DNA of 64,000 nucleotides, taken from assembly GCF_003025555.1 (NCBI RefSeq), contig NZ_PYMH01000006.1, forward strand, positions 186,001-250,000, read 5' to 3'. A program made the position numbers and the translations under genes. Every line of letters begins with the position of its first letter. The first letter of the stretch is position 1. This DNA comes from Photobacterium lutimaris. Its GTDB lineage: Bacteria; Pseudomonadota; Gammaproteobacteria; Enterobacterales; Vibrionaceae. The notes below the pieces were generated by a model. That model did no database searches and had not been told where the DNA came from. It worked only from the letters and a program-made list of their open reading frames with translations. Shown piece after piece: positions 1 to 9,814 of this stretch.

Positions 1-1
1 G

Positions 2-817
2 CGTTTTACCGAATATCTGTACAAGTGCAAAGCCGAAGGTGGATTGCACTGGGTACAGCCGGGCCGGTTTGTCCTGCCGGGTGAACTTGCAGGCGCTCCG
101 GTATTGCAGTTTTTCCCGATGGTCTGGCTCGAAAAGATCACCGAGCAGCAGTGGGCGGATGCCGGTGATGAGACCAATCTCGGTATGCTCAAAAGCCGCT
201 ACCGTTACTACCAGCAGCACGTGGTGAAAGCGTTCTATAAAGAGCATTTTTCCAAGTTCGACCGCCAGATCATCTTGGTTGACTGCTTGCAGCCGCTCAA
301 TGCCGGACCTGAATCATTCAATGATATGCGCCAGGCGCTGGACCAGTTGATGCAGAGCTTCCGCTATGGTCGAAGCTCAATGCTAAAGCGTTTGTTTTCA
401 CCCCGAATCGATAAGGTACTGTTTGCGGCAACCAAAGCCGATCATGTTACACCTGAGCAACACCCCAACTTGGTGAGTTTGCTACAGCAGCTTGTCAATG
501 AGGCATGGCAGACCGCATCATTTGAAGGGATCAAAATGGATTGTGTCAGCCTGTCGTCGATTCAGGCTACCGAGCCGGGTTTTGTCGATTATCACGGTCG
601 TCAGGTGCCCGCGCTGAGGGGACATCACATTGACGGTGATGCCAAGACCTTATTTCCTGGTGAAGTGCCGCGTCGCTTGCCAAACGATACTTTCTGGCAG
701 CAATCAGGCTTTGATTTTATTAATTTCCGTCCGCTTGAAATGCAAAGCGACGAGCCATTGCCACATATCCGGATGGATAAGGCGATGGAATACCTGCTGG
801 GGGACAAACTGCGATGA
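2..817 (+). CDS. ycjX: YcjX family P-loop protein (DUF463), 5' truncated
   Basis: The reading frame is open from base 2 and ends at the TGA at 815-817, so about 271 C-terminal residues are present. The family is usually about 465 residues, so the first 190 or so, including the Walker A loop, lie outside the window. The TKAD tetrapeptide (in ATKADHV) fits a G4-like nucleotide-specificity motif. YcjX is a predicted cytoplasmic GTPase/ATPase-like protein of unknown role, linked in enterobacteria to the phage-shock and RpoH regulons. The stop overlaps the ycjF start in an ATGA, so the two are translationally coupled. The ycjX-ycjF-tyrR order matches E. coli. Family assignment is firm; biochemical function is not known. 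Confidence 0.9.
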   Translation, partial: RFTEYLYKCKAEGGLHWVQPGRFVLPGELAGAPVLQFFPMVWLEKITEQQWADAGDETNLGMLKSRYRYYQQHVVKAFYKEHFSKFDRQIILVDCLQPLNAGPESFNDMRQALDQLMQSFRYGRSSMLKRLFSPRIDKVLFAATKADHVTPEQHPNLVSLLQQLVNEAWQTASFEGIKMDCVSLSSIQATEPGFVDYHGRQVPALRGHHIDGDAKTLFPGEVPRRLPNDTFWQQSGFDFINFRPLEMQSDEPLPHIRMDKAMEYLLGDKLR

Positions 818-1848
818 GTGAGCCGTTGAAAAGTAAAATTGTTTTTGATGAACCCGCAAAGCCAGAGACGGATGCCGCAGAGGTTGAGCTGACGTCACAG
901 CTGCAGTTCGCCGAGCAGGAGAAGAGCTTTTTACCTGAAGCCGCAGATCCCGAACAACCGGATGTCGAAGCCGAACTTGACCGGGCCCTTCGAGGCAAGC
1001 CCAAGCGCCGATCTGGATGGCTCAAAGGGTTGTTAATTGGCGGTGCCGCCATGGTGGGGTGGCAGACGGTTGATTATGTCGTAACGGCTTTTCAGGGCGG
1101 TGATTGGCTTGCCTTGGGGTGGAGCGTTATTGTTGCCGGTTTTGCCGGGGCGGGGATCACGGCACTGGGACGTGAATTACTGAGCTTGCGCCGTCTCAAG
1201 CAACGTCAGGGTGAACGAGAGCAGGCACAGGCGTTGCTCGAGGCGGATGGCATTGGCCAAGCCAAGGCGTTTTGTACCCGGCTAGCCAAGCAGGGACTGG
1301 TGATGGAAGAGCATGCTGGTTATGACAAATGGCTGCAGTCATTAGCGGCAACCCATAACGACCGTGAAGTGATGCAACTCTATGATCGTATGGTACTGGG
1401 GCAGCAAGACAAGCTGGCGCGTAAGCTGGTGGCGAAATATGCCAGTGAAGCTGCGGTGATGGTTGCGGTCAGTCCGTTGGCCCTGGCGGATATGCTGCTG
1501 GTGGCTTGGCGGAATTTCCGGTTGATTGACCAAGTTTCTAAAGTCTATGGGGTCGAGCTGGGGTATTGGTCACGGATCAGGCTTGTTAAATTGGTGCTGG
1601 CGAATATGGCGATCGCGGGAGCCAGCGAAGTGATTGCCGATAGCGGTATGGACATGTTGTCGATGGATCTGGCCGGCAGAATGTCCACTCGGGTCGCGCA
1701 AGGAGTCGGTGTTGGCCTGTTGACGGGTAGGCTTGGGCTCAAGGCGATTAACGTGATGCGTCCACTGCCGTGGCAACCCGAGCAGCAACCCAAGCTGAGT
1801 GAAATCCGTAAAGATCTGCTTAGCCAGTTGACCCACAAAGAGCGCTAA
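814..1848 (+). CDS. ycjF: YcjF family inner-membrane protein (UPF0283/DUF697)
   Basis: The gene encodes 344 residues. It has a charged N-terminal region, two predicted membrane segments at about residues 70-90 and 99-118, and a C-terminal DUF697-type region containing further hydrophobic stretches. Length and order match the UPF0283 family (E. coli YcjF is about 353 residues). The ATG overlaps the ycjX stop, which indicates one transcriptional unit. A strong intrinsic terminator follows 17 bases after the stop, so tyrR is probably transcribed separately. The molecular function of the family is unknown; coupling to YcjX suggests the two act together at the inner membrane. Confidence 0.9.
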   Translation: MSEPLKSKIVFDEPAKPETDAAEVELTSQLQFAEQEKSFLPEAADPEQPDVEAELDRALRGKPKRRSGWLKGLLIGGAAMVGWQTVDYVVTAFQGGDWLALGWSVIVAGFAGAGITALGRELLSLRRLKQRQGEREQAQALLEADGIGQAKAFCTRLAKQGLVMEEHAGYDKWLQSLAATHNDREVMQLYDRMVLGQQDKLARKLVAKYASEAAVMVAVSPLALADMLLVAWRNFRLIDQVSKVYGVELGYWSRIRLVKLVLANMAIAGASEVIADSGMDMLSMDLAGRMSTRVAQGVGVGLLTGRLGLKAINVMRPLPWQPEQQPKLSEIRKDLLSQLTHKER

Positions 1849-1865
1849 GATCAAGGTGGTTACCA

Positions 1866-1904
1866 AAAAAGAAGGCCCATTTGTGGCCTTCTTTCTATTT
1901 TTTC
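1866..1904 (+). terminator. Intrinsic terminator after ycjF
   Basis: A perfect stem (AAAGAAGGCC / GGCCTTCTTT) with a 7-base loop is followed by a T-rich tract. It closes the ycjXF unit. Confidence 0.85.
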
Positions 1905-1989
1905 TCTCCTAATCCCTCTGCCAATATCTTATTCAGCAAGCCGATATCAGCTCGGTCATGGATTGATAGTGCGCAACCTCTCAGCTCCT

Positions 1990-2054
1990 AACGTCAATGA
2001 CTTGACTCCACTACAGGGAAGGCGCAAACTTCTAGTGTCAACAATTCCTGACAC
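1990..2054. promoter_or_regulatory. Possible operator region upstream of tyrR
   Basis: Two small dyads lie between the ycjF terminator and tyrR: GTCAATGACTTGAC at about 1993-2006, and GTGTCA-N8-TGACAC at 2035-2054. Neither fits the TyrR box consensus TGTAAA-N6-TTTACA. They are reported only as symmetric sequence in the right place for regulator binding. Confidence 0.25.
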
Positions 2055-2071
2055 CTTGGAAGATAATAAAT

Positions 2072-3607
2072 ATGAGGCTACAAGTCTTTTGTGAAGACCG
2101 ACTTGGCATGACCCGTGAGTTGCTGGATATCCTTGCGAGCCGGCAGATTGACTTACGGGGCATCGAAATTGACCGGGTTGGGATCATTTACCTAAATTGC
2201 CCCGAAATTGAATTCGAGCAGTTTAGCCAGTTGATGTCACAAATCCGCCAGTTGGATGGGGTGACTGATGTCAGAAAGATCCAGTTCATGCCTAGCGAAC
2301 GTGAACACAAAGAGCTGAAAGCATTACTGGAAGCATTGCCTGATCCGTTTTTCTCAATCAGCCTGCAGGGTAAGATTGATCTTGCTAATGACGCTGCAGA
2401 AGTTTTGCTCGGCAAACCTCGTGAGGAGATTGTCGGCGAACATATCCAGACTTTCGTCGGCTTCAATATTCACAACTGGTTGGAAAAAGACAATGCCAGT
2501 CGCCGGAGCGAACTGGTGGTGCTTTCTGGCCTCGACTACATGATGGAAATCATGCCCGTCTATGTAACCGACGAAACAGAAGAGCAGGTACTGGCCAGTG
2601 CCGTCATCCTGCTCAAATCCCTCTCGGAAGCCAAGATGCCATTGGCGATGCGTCAGCTCAGTGGTGACAACGGTTTTGAGCACTTAGTCGGCCAGTCCTC
2701 GCGCTTTAAACAGCTGGTATCACAGTCGAAGAAGCTGGCTATGCTGGATGCACCATTGTTGATCCAGGGCGAAACAGGTACCGGTAAAGAGATGCTGGCA
2801 CGGGCCTGCCACCAGCGTTCACTGCGTCGCGATAACCCGTTCCTGCTCGTCAACTGTATGTCGATGCCAGACAATGCCGCTGAAACAGAGTTGTTCGGAA
2901 TGGCGGCGACCGCCACCGAGCCGGGCAAGAAAGGGATCTTTGAGCAAGCCGATGGCGGTATTGCTTTCCTGTACGAAGTTGGTGAGATGTCAGAGCATCT
3001 GCAAATCAAATTGCTTCGCTTCCTGCAGGACGGAACGTTCCGTCGTGTTGGCGAAGAGCAGGAGATGAAGGTAGATGTCCGGGTTATTTGTTCGACCCAG
3101 AAGAAACTGCCAGAACTTGTCGCGACCGGAAAATTCAGAGAAGACTTGTACTATCGCCTGAATGTCTTGGCATTGACTGTCCCTCCGCTGCGTGAAAGAA
3201 CGGCGGATATTGTTCCATTGGCCGATTTGTTCCTGAGCCAGTTTGCTCAAGAGCTACAACAGCCGAAACCCGCGATTTCCGCCGAAGTTGCCCAGTACCT
3301 TAGCCAATATGCCTGGCCGGGTAATATCCGTCAGCTGCGCAATGTACTGTTCCGTGCCATGACCCAACTCGAAGGGATGGAAATCAACGTCGATGATATT
3401 CAGCTGCCAGAAAACGAATCAGCGACAGTGATCAGCGAGGAAATCCTCGATGGCTCGCTTGACGAAATCATGAAGCGCTATGAGTCGGGTATCTTGAATA
3501 ATTTGTACCGCAGCTATCCGTCGACACGTAAATTAGCGAAAAGACTGGGGGTTTCCCATACTGCGGTAGCCAATAAGCTGCGTGAGTACGGGATTGGAAA
3601 GCATTAA
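2072..3607 (+). CDS. tyrR: Transcriptional regulator TyrR
   Basis: The 511-residue protein has an N-terminal ACT domain (about 1-75), a PAS domain (about 78-190), an AAA+ sigma-54-activator-like domain and a Fis-type helix-turn-helix at about 480-508. Walker A is GETGTGKE at residues 233-240. The region where NtrC-type activators carry GAFTGA reads ELFGMAATATEPGKK, so that loop is absent. This is the known hallmark of TyrR, which works with sigma-70 to regulate aromatic amino-acid biosynthesis and transport. The ATG is preceded by GGAAG at suitable spacing. E. coli TyrR is 513 residues. Downstream lies a strong terminator, so the gene is probably monocistronic. Confidence 0.95.
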   Translation: MRLQVFCEDRLGMTRELLDILASRQIDLRGIEIDRVGIIYLNCPEIEFEQFSQLMSQIRQLDGVTDVRKIQFMPSEREHKELKALLEALPDPFFSISLQGKIDLANDAAEVLLGKPREEIVGEHIQTFVGFNIHNWLEKDNASRRSELVVLSGLDYMMEIMPVYVTDETEEQVLASAVILLKSLSEAKMPLAMRQLSGDNGFEHLVGQSSRFKQLVSQSKKLAMLDAPLLIQGETGTGKEMLARACHQRSLRRDNPFLLVNCMSMPDNAAETELFGMAATATEPGKKGIFEQADGGIAFLYEVGEMSEHLQIKLLRFLQDGTFRRVGEEQEMKVDVRVICSTQKKLPELVATGKFREDLYYRLNVLALTVPPLRERTADIVPLADLFLSQFAQELQQPKPAISAEVAQYLSQYAWPGNIRQLRNVLFRAMTQLEGMEINVDDIQLPENESATVISEEILDGSLDEIMKRYESGILNNLYRSYPSTRKLAKRLGVSHTAVANKLREYGIGKH

Positions 3608-3642
3608 GTTCCCAATTAGCGACGGTGACTTACATTAATGCC

Positions 3643-3675
3643 AACGCCCGATGAATTTCATCGGGCGTTTTGTTT
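3643..3675 (+). terminator. Intrinsic terminator after tyrR
   Basis: The stem AACGCCCGATGAA / TTTCATCGGGCGTT is followed by TTGTTT. Confidence 0.85.
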
Positions 3676-3756
3676 ATCCAGCCCTTGGCAAGAGCGGCTA
3701 TAGGCGATAGGAAGAGCTATAATTTTAAAACTGAATGAGCTTTTCTAAGATTCCTG

Positions 3757-3784
3757 CATAGCCCATAGCCCATAGCCCATAGCC
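3757..3784. repeat. Short tandem repeat, unit ATAGCCC
   Basis: The 7-base unit ATAGCCC is repeated almost four times (3758-3784) between the convergent tyrR and ogt-like genes. A looser related stretch (GGCTATAGGCGATAGG) lies about 55 bases before it. No coding frame uses it. Confidence 0.8.
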
Positions 3785-3787
3785 GGC

Positions 3788-4267
3788 TTACTTCAACAAC
3801 GTCAGTTTCCCTTGTTCAAGCTCTCTGAGCTGGCAGATAAAGTCTTGCCCGTAGCGACAGCTTTGCTGAGCCTCGATTTCGGTAGCGACACGGTGGCAAG
3901 GGATGATAATCGGGATTGGGTTGACGTTCTTGGCCATACCGATAGCCTGAATAGCGGTGGAATGTTCAATGTGGGTGGCGATTTGTTGGTATGAGCGGTG
4001 GCTGTTATAGGGGATCTCGCAGATAGCTTGCCATACCTGTTGCTGGAATTCTGTGCCCGGAGGGGCTAGGGGAAGGGTAAACTGTTTTCTTTTTCCACCG
4101 AGGTACTCAGCGAGCTGGGTGATATAAGGCGCCATCAAATCCGGGTTATGATCCCAATGGCTGTCTGGGGCAAATCCGCCACTGGCGATGGTAAGTTGTC
4201 GGAGTCCTTGCTCGTCAGCCAATAAATATATTTTGCCCAATTCCGTATCAAGGTGGTCGTAATACAT
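3788..4267 (-). CDS. ogt: Ogt-like methylated-DNA-[protein]-cysteine S-methyltransferase, divergent
   Basis: From the ATG at 4267 the product is 159 residues. An upstream in-frame start at 4312 would add 15 residues unlike the family. The C-terminal domain carries the alkyl-acceptor motif PCHRV with Cys124, preceded by NPIPIII. This family removes O6-alkyl groups from guanine by suicide transfer to the Cys. Two usual features are missing. The Arg finger (RAVG or RAIG in typical members) reads QAIG, with Gln107. The C-terminal GYAGG-type loop is replaced by SCRYGQDF. The N-terminal domain is recognisable but weak. The fold assignment is good; full repair activity is uncertain. Confidence 0.8.
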   Translation of the reverse strand: MYYDHLDTELGKIYLLADEQGLRQLTIASGGFAPDSHWDHNPDLMAPYITQLAEYLGGKRKQFTLPLAPPGTEFQQQVWQAICEIPYNSHRSYQQIATHIEHSTAIQAIGMAKNVNPIPIIIPCHRVATEIEAQQSCRYGQDFICQLRELEQGKLTLLK

Positions 4268-4435
4268 AATCTTCACTGTGTTGGTTAGCGTCAAACGCGG
4301 CGCGGCTATCACAATGATAGTTCATACATCCGGGCAAATCTTTGTCATGAAATAAGTTTATAGCGAAGGTGTATTCATCATCCACGGGCTGTGCTAACGT
4401 TTCAATATCACGTATAGCATAAGGATAAGCTGCTG

Positions 4436-5017
4436 TTGTTTCATTCGATTATCAGCCGGGCAACATCAATCGATATTGGTGATGCCACGGTTAGGCTTGT
4501 GACTCCTAAAGATGTTGCGGCCATTACTGCTTATTATCAGCGTAACCGGGCTTTCCTACAGCCCTGGGAGCCGCTACGTGAAGAAGCCTTTTTTACCGAA
4601 ACCGGCTGGCAGCGGCGGCTGGAGCAACTTATGCAATTGCATAAGCACAAAATGGCTTACTACTTTGTTATCCAGCAAAAAGACTGCGATGAGATCTGTG
4701 GTGTCGTGAATTACAGCAACCTTGTCCGTCACCCTTTCCATGCTTGCCATGTGGGCTATTCGCTGGATCAGGACTGCCAAGGGCTGGGGCTAATGGGCAG
4801 AGCGTTGACTGCCGCTAATGGCTGGATGTTCGAGGATCAATGTTTTCACCGTATCATGGCGGCTTACATGCCCCGCAATATCAAGAGTGCTGCGGTGTTG
4901 GAAAAATGCGGTTTTGAAATTGAAGGCGAAGCAAAAGATTACCTCCTGATAAACGGCAAGTGGGAAGATCATATCTTGACGGCCCGTATTAACGAAAATT
5001 GGACGATGCCGGTATAA
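4436..5017 (+). CDS. rimJ: GNAT N-acetyltransferase, RimJ-like
   Basis: The 193-residue protein is a GNAT-fold acetyltransferase with a RimJ/RimL-type arrangement. It shows an N-terminal strand (ATVRLVTPKD), a CoA-binding loop around QGLGLMGRAL, and the late motif NIKSAAVLEKCGFEIEGEA typical of alanine N-acetyltransferases. RimJ acetylates the N-terminal alanine of ribosomal protein S5 in E. coli. The start is TTG at 4436, chosen because AAGGAT lies 9 bases upstream and no ATG or GTG fits. A bidirectional terminator separates it from cydC. Substrate specificity is inferred from family resemblance only. Confidence 0.85.
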   Translation: MFHSIISRATSIDIGDATVRLVTPKDVAAITAYYQRNRAFLQPWEPLREEAFFTETGWQRRLEQLMQLHKHKMAYYFVIQQKDCDEICGVVNYSNLVRHPFHACHVGYSLDQDCQGLGLMGRALTAANGWMFEDQCFHRIMAAYMPRNIKSAAVLEKCGFEIEGEAKDYLLINGKWEDHILTARINENWTMPV

Positions 5018-5031
5018 ACGCAACCTGTAAC

Positions 5032-5070
5032 CAAAAAAAACGAGAGCCAACGGGCTCTCGTTTTCGTTTT
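5032..5070. terminator. Bidirectional terminator between rimJ and cydC
   Basis: The stem ACGAGAGCC / GGGCTCTCGT has an A-run on the left and a T-run on the right. It can end both rimJ (+) and cydC (-) transcripts. Confidence 0.85.
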
Positions 5071-5088
5071 GGATGATTGCATGTGGTA

Positions 5089-6810
5089 TTAGATACGCTG
5101 CCAAAGCTCGGCGTATCGACCATTCTCGCTCAGCAATGCAGGGTGCTTGCCTTGTTCGATGATTTCACCTTCATCCATCAAACAGATATGATCCATGTGC
5201 TCCAAACCAACCAGTCGGTGGGTAATGAACAACACAGTCTTGTCTTTGGCGTGTTCCAGCAGCAAAGCCATGATCTGTTGCTCAGTACGGCGGTCAAGGC
5301 CTTCGGTTGGTTCATCCATCAATAGGATTGGCGCGTCGTGCAGCAGGGCACGGGCAATACCGATACGGCGTCGCTCACCACCCGAGATCTGGCGTCCGCC
5401 TTCACCGAGCCAAGTATCTAACCCTTTACCTTCCAGCAAAGCGTCCAGCCCAACTTTAGTTAGCACGTCGCATAATGCGTCGTCAGTCCCTTGCGGCTTG
5501 GCGAGCAGCAGGTTTTCGCGCAGCGAACCGTTGAACACATCAACCCGCTGGCTAACAACCGTAATGGCTTGGCGCAGCGGCGCTTCTTGCCATTGGGGCA
5601 GCGGTACACCATCGAGGGTGATTTGCCCTTGCTGCGGATCCCAGTTACGGGTGATCAGCTGCAACAGGGTCGATTTACCGCAACCGGTTCGGCCTAGCAG
5701 CGCGACTTTCTCGCCTTTGCCGATGGTCAACGAGATATTTTTCAAGACCGGCTCGTCGTTGCCGTAATAGGTATAGCTGATATTTTGGAGATCAAGCGTC
5801 CCCTCAACTTTTGCAGCGTGACCGTTTGGATCAAACGGGGTATCTGGTGTCGCTTCAATGATCTCATTGAGTCGACGGGCAGACGTTAGGGTTTGCCCCA
5901 AATACTGGAATGCCCCAGCCACAGGCATCATCAGCTCGAAGCTGGCCATTGTGGCAAAGGCCACCATGGCCACAAATGGATCCGGAGCTTGTCCGGCTAT
6001 TCCATCAGCCGCGATCCACGTGATAAGTACCAAGGTCCAGCCCGTTGCCGCCATCAGGATGGCATTGGCAAGGCCGGTAAGGTTGGCCATTTTCCGCTGT
6101 GCATCTAATAAATCTTGCTGCTCATTAAGAGCGGCTTGGTAGTAACGATCTTCGGCATTGAACAGTAACAGCTCGGCATTGCCTTGGATCCAGTCCAGCG
6201 TTTTTATCCGGTAGTTGGCTTTGGCCATCGTCAGGGTTTCACCGTTGGATTTACCCAGGCGGTAGAAGATAACCGGTAGGATCAGCATCAGTGAGAGTAA
6301 GATGCTACCGAGGGTCAGGCCGATAGTGACATCGAACCAAGCGAGGAAACCCGTGATAGCCAGTAAACCAATAACACCGATCAGCAATGGGCTGACCAAG
6401 CGCAGGTAAACGTGGTCCATCGCGTCGACATCGGCAACCAAGCGGTTGAGCAAGTCGGCATCGCGCAGGTTGGTCTGGCGGCCCGGGATCAAGGGGGTCA
6501 GCTTGCGGAAAAAGAACAAGCGTAAGTCAGCCAGCAGCTTGAAGGTCGCATTGTGGCTGACCACTCGCTCACCCCAGCGGCCCGCAGTACGGGCAATCGA
6601 GAATCCACGTACACCAGCACCCGGTAGCATGTAGTTGAAGGTTTCACGAGCAATAGTCAGGCCCGCGACGGCTGACGCGGCAATAAACCAACCCGAGAGG
6701 GTTAACAGGCTCATCGCGGCCAGCAGGGTTCCTAGCCCAAGCAGCATACCAAGTGTTAGGCCAAACCAGTGTTTACGGTAGAGCTTGAGGTAAGGGATTA
6801 AATCACGCAT
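5089..6810 (-). CDS. cydC: Thiol reductant ABC exporter subunit CydC
   Basis: The 573-residue protein is a fused ABC exporter half: six membrane helices (about 1-310) and a nucleotide-binding domain (about 340-573). Walker A reads GRTGCGKST, the signature is ISGGERRR, and Walker B ends in LLMDEPTEGLD. With CydD it forms the heterodimer that exports glutathione and cysteine to the periplasm and is needed for assembly of cytochrome bd and c-type cytochromes. Its start overlaps the cydD stop by 8 bases, so the two are co-translated in a cydD-cydC operon. Length and order match E. coli. cydAB is not in the window. Confidence 0.95.
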   Translation of the reverse strand: MRDLIPYLKLYRKHWFGLTLGMLLGLGTLLAAMSLLTLSGWFIAASAVAGLTIARETFNYMLPGAGVRGFSIARTAGRWGERVVSHNATFKLLADLRLFFFRKLTPLIPGRQTNLRDADLLNRLVADVDAMDHVYLRLVSPLLIGVIGLLAITGFLAWFDVTIGLTLGSILLSLMLILPVIFYRLGKSNGETLTMAKANYRIKTLDWIQGNAELLLFNAEDRYYQAALNEQQDLLDAQRKMANLTGLANAILMAATGWTLVLITWIAADGIAGQAPDPFVAMVAFATMASFELMMPVAGAFQYLGQTLTSARRLNEIIEATPDTPFDPNGHAAKVEGTLDLQNISYTYYGNDEPVLKNISLTIGKGEKVALLGRTGCGKSTLLQLITRNWDPQQGQITLDGVPLPQWQEAPLRQAITVVSQRVDVFNGSLRENLLLAKPQGTDDALCDVLTKVGLDALLEGKGLDTWLGEGGRQISGGERRRIGIARALLHDAPILLMDEPTEGLDRRTEQQIMALLLEHAKDKTVLFITHRLVGLEHMDHICLMDEGEIIEQGKHPALLSENGRYAELWQRI

Positions 6811-8575
6811 CGAGATCCCTCTTGTTGGTGTGGGCTAGCATCTCAGCAAGCAGACCTTGCTGGCGGATGTGTTCGAAAGGACCATTTTGGACCAATTTGC
6901 CGTTTTCCATGACCAGTACGCGGTCCATCGCGGCCAGTTGGTCGAGACGGTGGCTTACCATCAGGGTCGTTTGACCGCTGACTGCATGTTTCAGGCTTTC
7001 CAATACCAGGTGTTCAGAGTTGGCGTCTAGGCTCGCTGTGGGCTCATCGAGAATCCAGAAAGCGCCACTTTGCAGCATGGCACGGGCCACGGCAATACGC
7101 TGTGCTTGGCCGACAGACAATCCCCCCGAGCGATCACCGACCTGGTGTTGGTAACCTTGCTCTAGGCGCTGGATGAACTCGTCAGCATAGGCTTTCTCTG
7201 AGACTTGCTTGATATGCTCTTCGGTGGCCAATGGGTTACCCAGAGTGATGTTATCGCGAACAGTTCCGTGCAGCAGGAGCGGATTTTGACCGACCCAGCT
7301 GATGGTCTGTCGCCATTGGCTGTGATCGAGTTCATTGAGCTCGGTGCCATTGATTTTCAAGCTACCGCGGTAGGGTAGGAAACCCAGTAGGGCATTAAGT
7401 AGGCTGGTTTTACCCGCGCCACTTGGGCCGATGAGCGCGACGTGTTCATGGGCGTTGATGGTAAAGCTCAGAGGGCCTGCCAGGACTTGTCCTTGCGGGC
7501 TGAGAACTTCCAGTTGCTCGACAGTGATCGAGATAGTTTCTGGTGACTCCAAGTTGGTTTGACCTTGGCTCATACCATCGACTTCGCTGTCGAGGAACTC
7601 AACAATGGACTCGGCCGCCCCGATTGCCTGAGCCTTGGCATGGTAGAAAGTGCCCAGATCACGCAGTGGTTGGTAGAATTCCGGCGCCAGTACCAAGATG
7701 AACAGGCCGGTAAACAGGCTGATTGGTACGCCGTAGTGACCGAAATTCAGCTCGCCGATGAATGAGAAGCCAAAGTAAACCGCGACAATTGCTACCGAGA
7801 TAGCTGAGAAGAACTCCAGTACGGCCGATGACAGGAAGGCCATTCTTAGGACTTCCATGGTGCGCTTGCGCAGCACATGGGAAGCGGCATGCAGGTTTTC
7901 AGCTTCAGCTTCGGCACGGTTGAACAAGCGTAGGGTCGATAGGCCTTGCAAGCGGTCATAGAAATGACCGGACAGGCGTTGTAGCGCTTTGAAGTTACGG
8001 CGGTTGGCATCGGCAGCACCTAAGCCGACCAAGGCCATAAACATGGGTACCAGTGGCGCGGTGATCAGAAAGATCAGGCCGGCTGCCCAGTTGAGCGGGA
8101 AGACAGCAAACAAGATCACCATAGGGACCAATACCGCAATCGACATCTGCGGAATATAGCGGGAGAAGAAGTCCTGCATCTCTTCCACCTGCTCAAGTAC
8201 CAGACTAGCCCAGACGCCGGCAGGTTTGCCCTTAATGTAGGCGGGACCTAATTGCTGCAAGCGTTGCAGGATCAGCTGACGGATATGCAGCCGGACCTGT
8301 TCGCCGCAGCGGTAGCCGAAAATTTCCCGCCCCCAGCTACAGCCAGCCCTGAGCCCGACAATGACAAAGAGCCCTGCAAAGTTTGAAACCAGTTGGTATT
8401 TATCCGTATGTTCAATGATAAGTTGGTGCAAAATATGGGCAAGCAATGCTGCTTGACCAACGAGTAGCAACCCCGATAAGAACCCCAGGCCGACACTGAG
8501 CATGAGCCAGCGTTTCGCCAGTTTACTCTGTGATTTCAACCATTTGGTTAAATCGCGTTGTAATTGTTTATCCAT
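6803..8575 (-). CDS. cydD: Thiol reductant ABC exporter subunit CydD
   Basis: The 590-residue ABC exporter half has an N-terminal six-helix domain and a C-terminal ATPase domain. Walker A is GPSGAGKTS. The signature reads LSVGQAQR rather than LSGGQ, which is also the form in E. coli CydD. Walker B is followed by ILDEPTASLD. It pairs with CydC for thiol export from cytoplasm to periplasm. It lies downstream of trxB in the same direction, but a terminator sits between them, so cydDC probably has its own promoter in the short spacer. Confidence 0.95.
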   Translation of the reverse strand: MDKQLQRDLTKWLKSQSKLAKRWLMLSVGLGFLSGLLLVGQAALLAHILHQLIIEHTDKYQLVSNFAGLFVIVGLRAGCSWGREIFGYRCGEQVRLHIRQLILQRLQQLGPAYIKGKPAGVWASLVLEQVEEMQDFFSRYIPQMSIAVLVPMVILFAVFPLNWAAGLIFLITAPLVPMFMALVGLGAADANRRNFKALQRLSGHFYDRLQGLSTLRLFNRAEAEAENLHAASHVLRKRTMEVLRMAFLSSAVLEFFSAISVAIVAVYFGFSFIGELNFGHYGVPISLFTGLFILVLAPEFYQPLRDLGTFYHAKAQAIGAAESIVEFLDSEVDGMSQGQTNLESPETISITVEQLEVLSPQGQVLAGPLSFTINAHEHVALIGPSGAGKTSLLNALLGFLPYRGSLKINGTELNELDHSQWRQTISWVGQNPLLLHGTVRDNITLGNPLATEEHIKQVSEKAYADEFIQRLEQGYQHQVGDRSGGLSVGQAQRIAVARAMLQSGAFWILDEPTASLDANSEHLVLESLKHAVSGQTTLMVSHRLDQLAAMDRVLVMENGKLVQNGPFEHIRQQGLLAEMLAHTNKRDLDA

Positions 8576-8621
8576 ATAAAATTCTTGCGCTGCTCAGGAG
8601 AGCAGGCTTAAAGGTGAAGGC

Positions 8622-8650
8622 TAAAAAGGCCACCTTGAGCGGTGGCCGTG
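8622..8650 (-). terminator. Intrinsic terminator after trxB
   Basis: On the minus strand, GGCCACC-GCTCAA-GGTGGCC is followed by TTTTT. It separates trxB from cydDC. Confidence 0.8.
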
Positions 8651-8654
8651 AATA

Positions 8655-9752
<1,098 letters not shown>

Positions 9753-9814
9753 GGGGGAACTTATTTAGATTGTTTTGATATAAGCTATATTAATTAGCTA
9801 TATGTTTTCCAAGG

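Noticed and set aside
2072..3607. Missing GAFTGA loop in TyrR taken as a defect
   Set aside because: Absence of this loop is a known feature of TyrR, which does not activate sigma-54.
6803..8575. CydD signature LSVGQ taken as a degenerate ABC signature
   Set aside because: E. coli CydD has the same form, so it is normal for this subunit.
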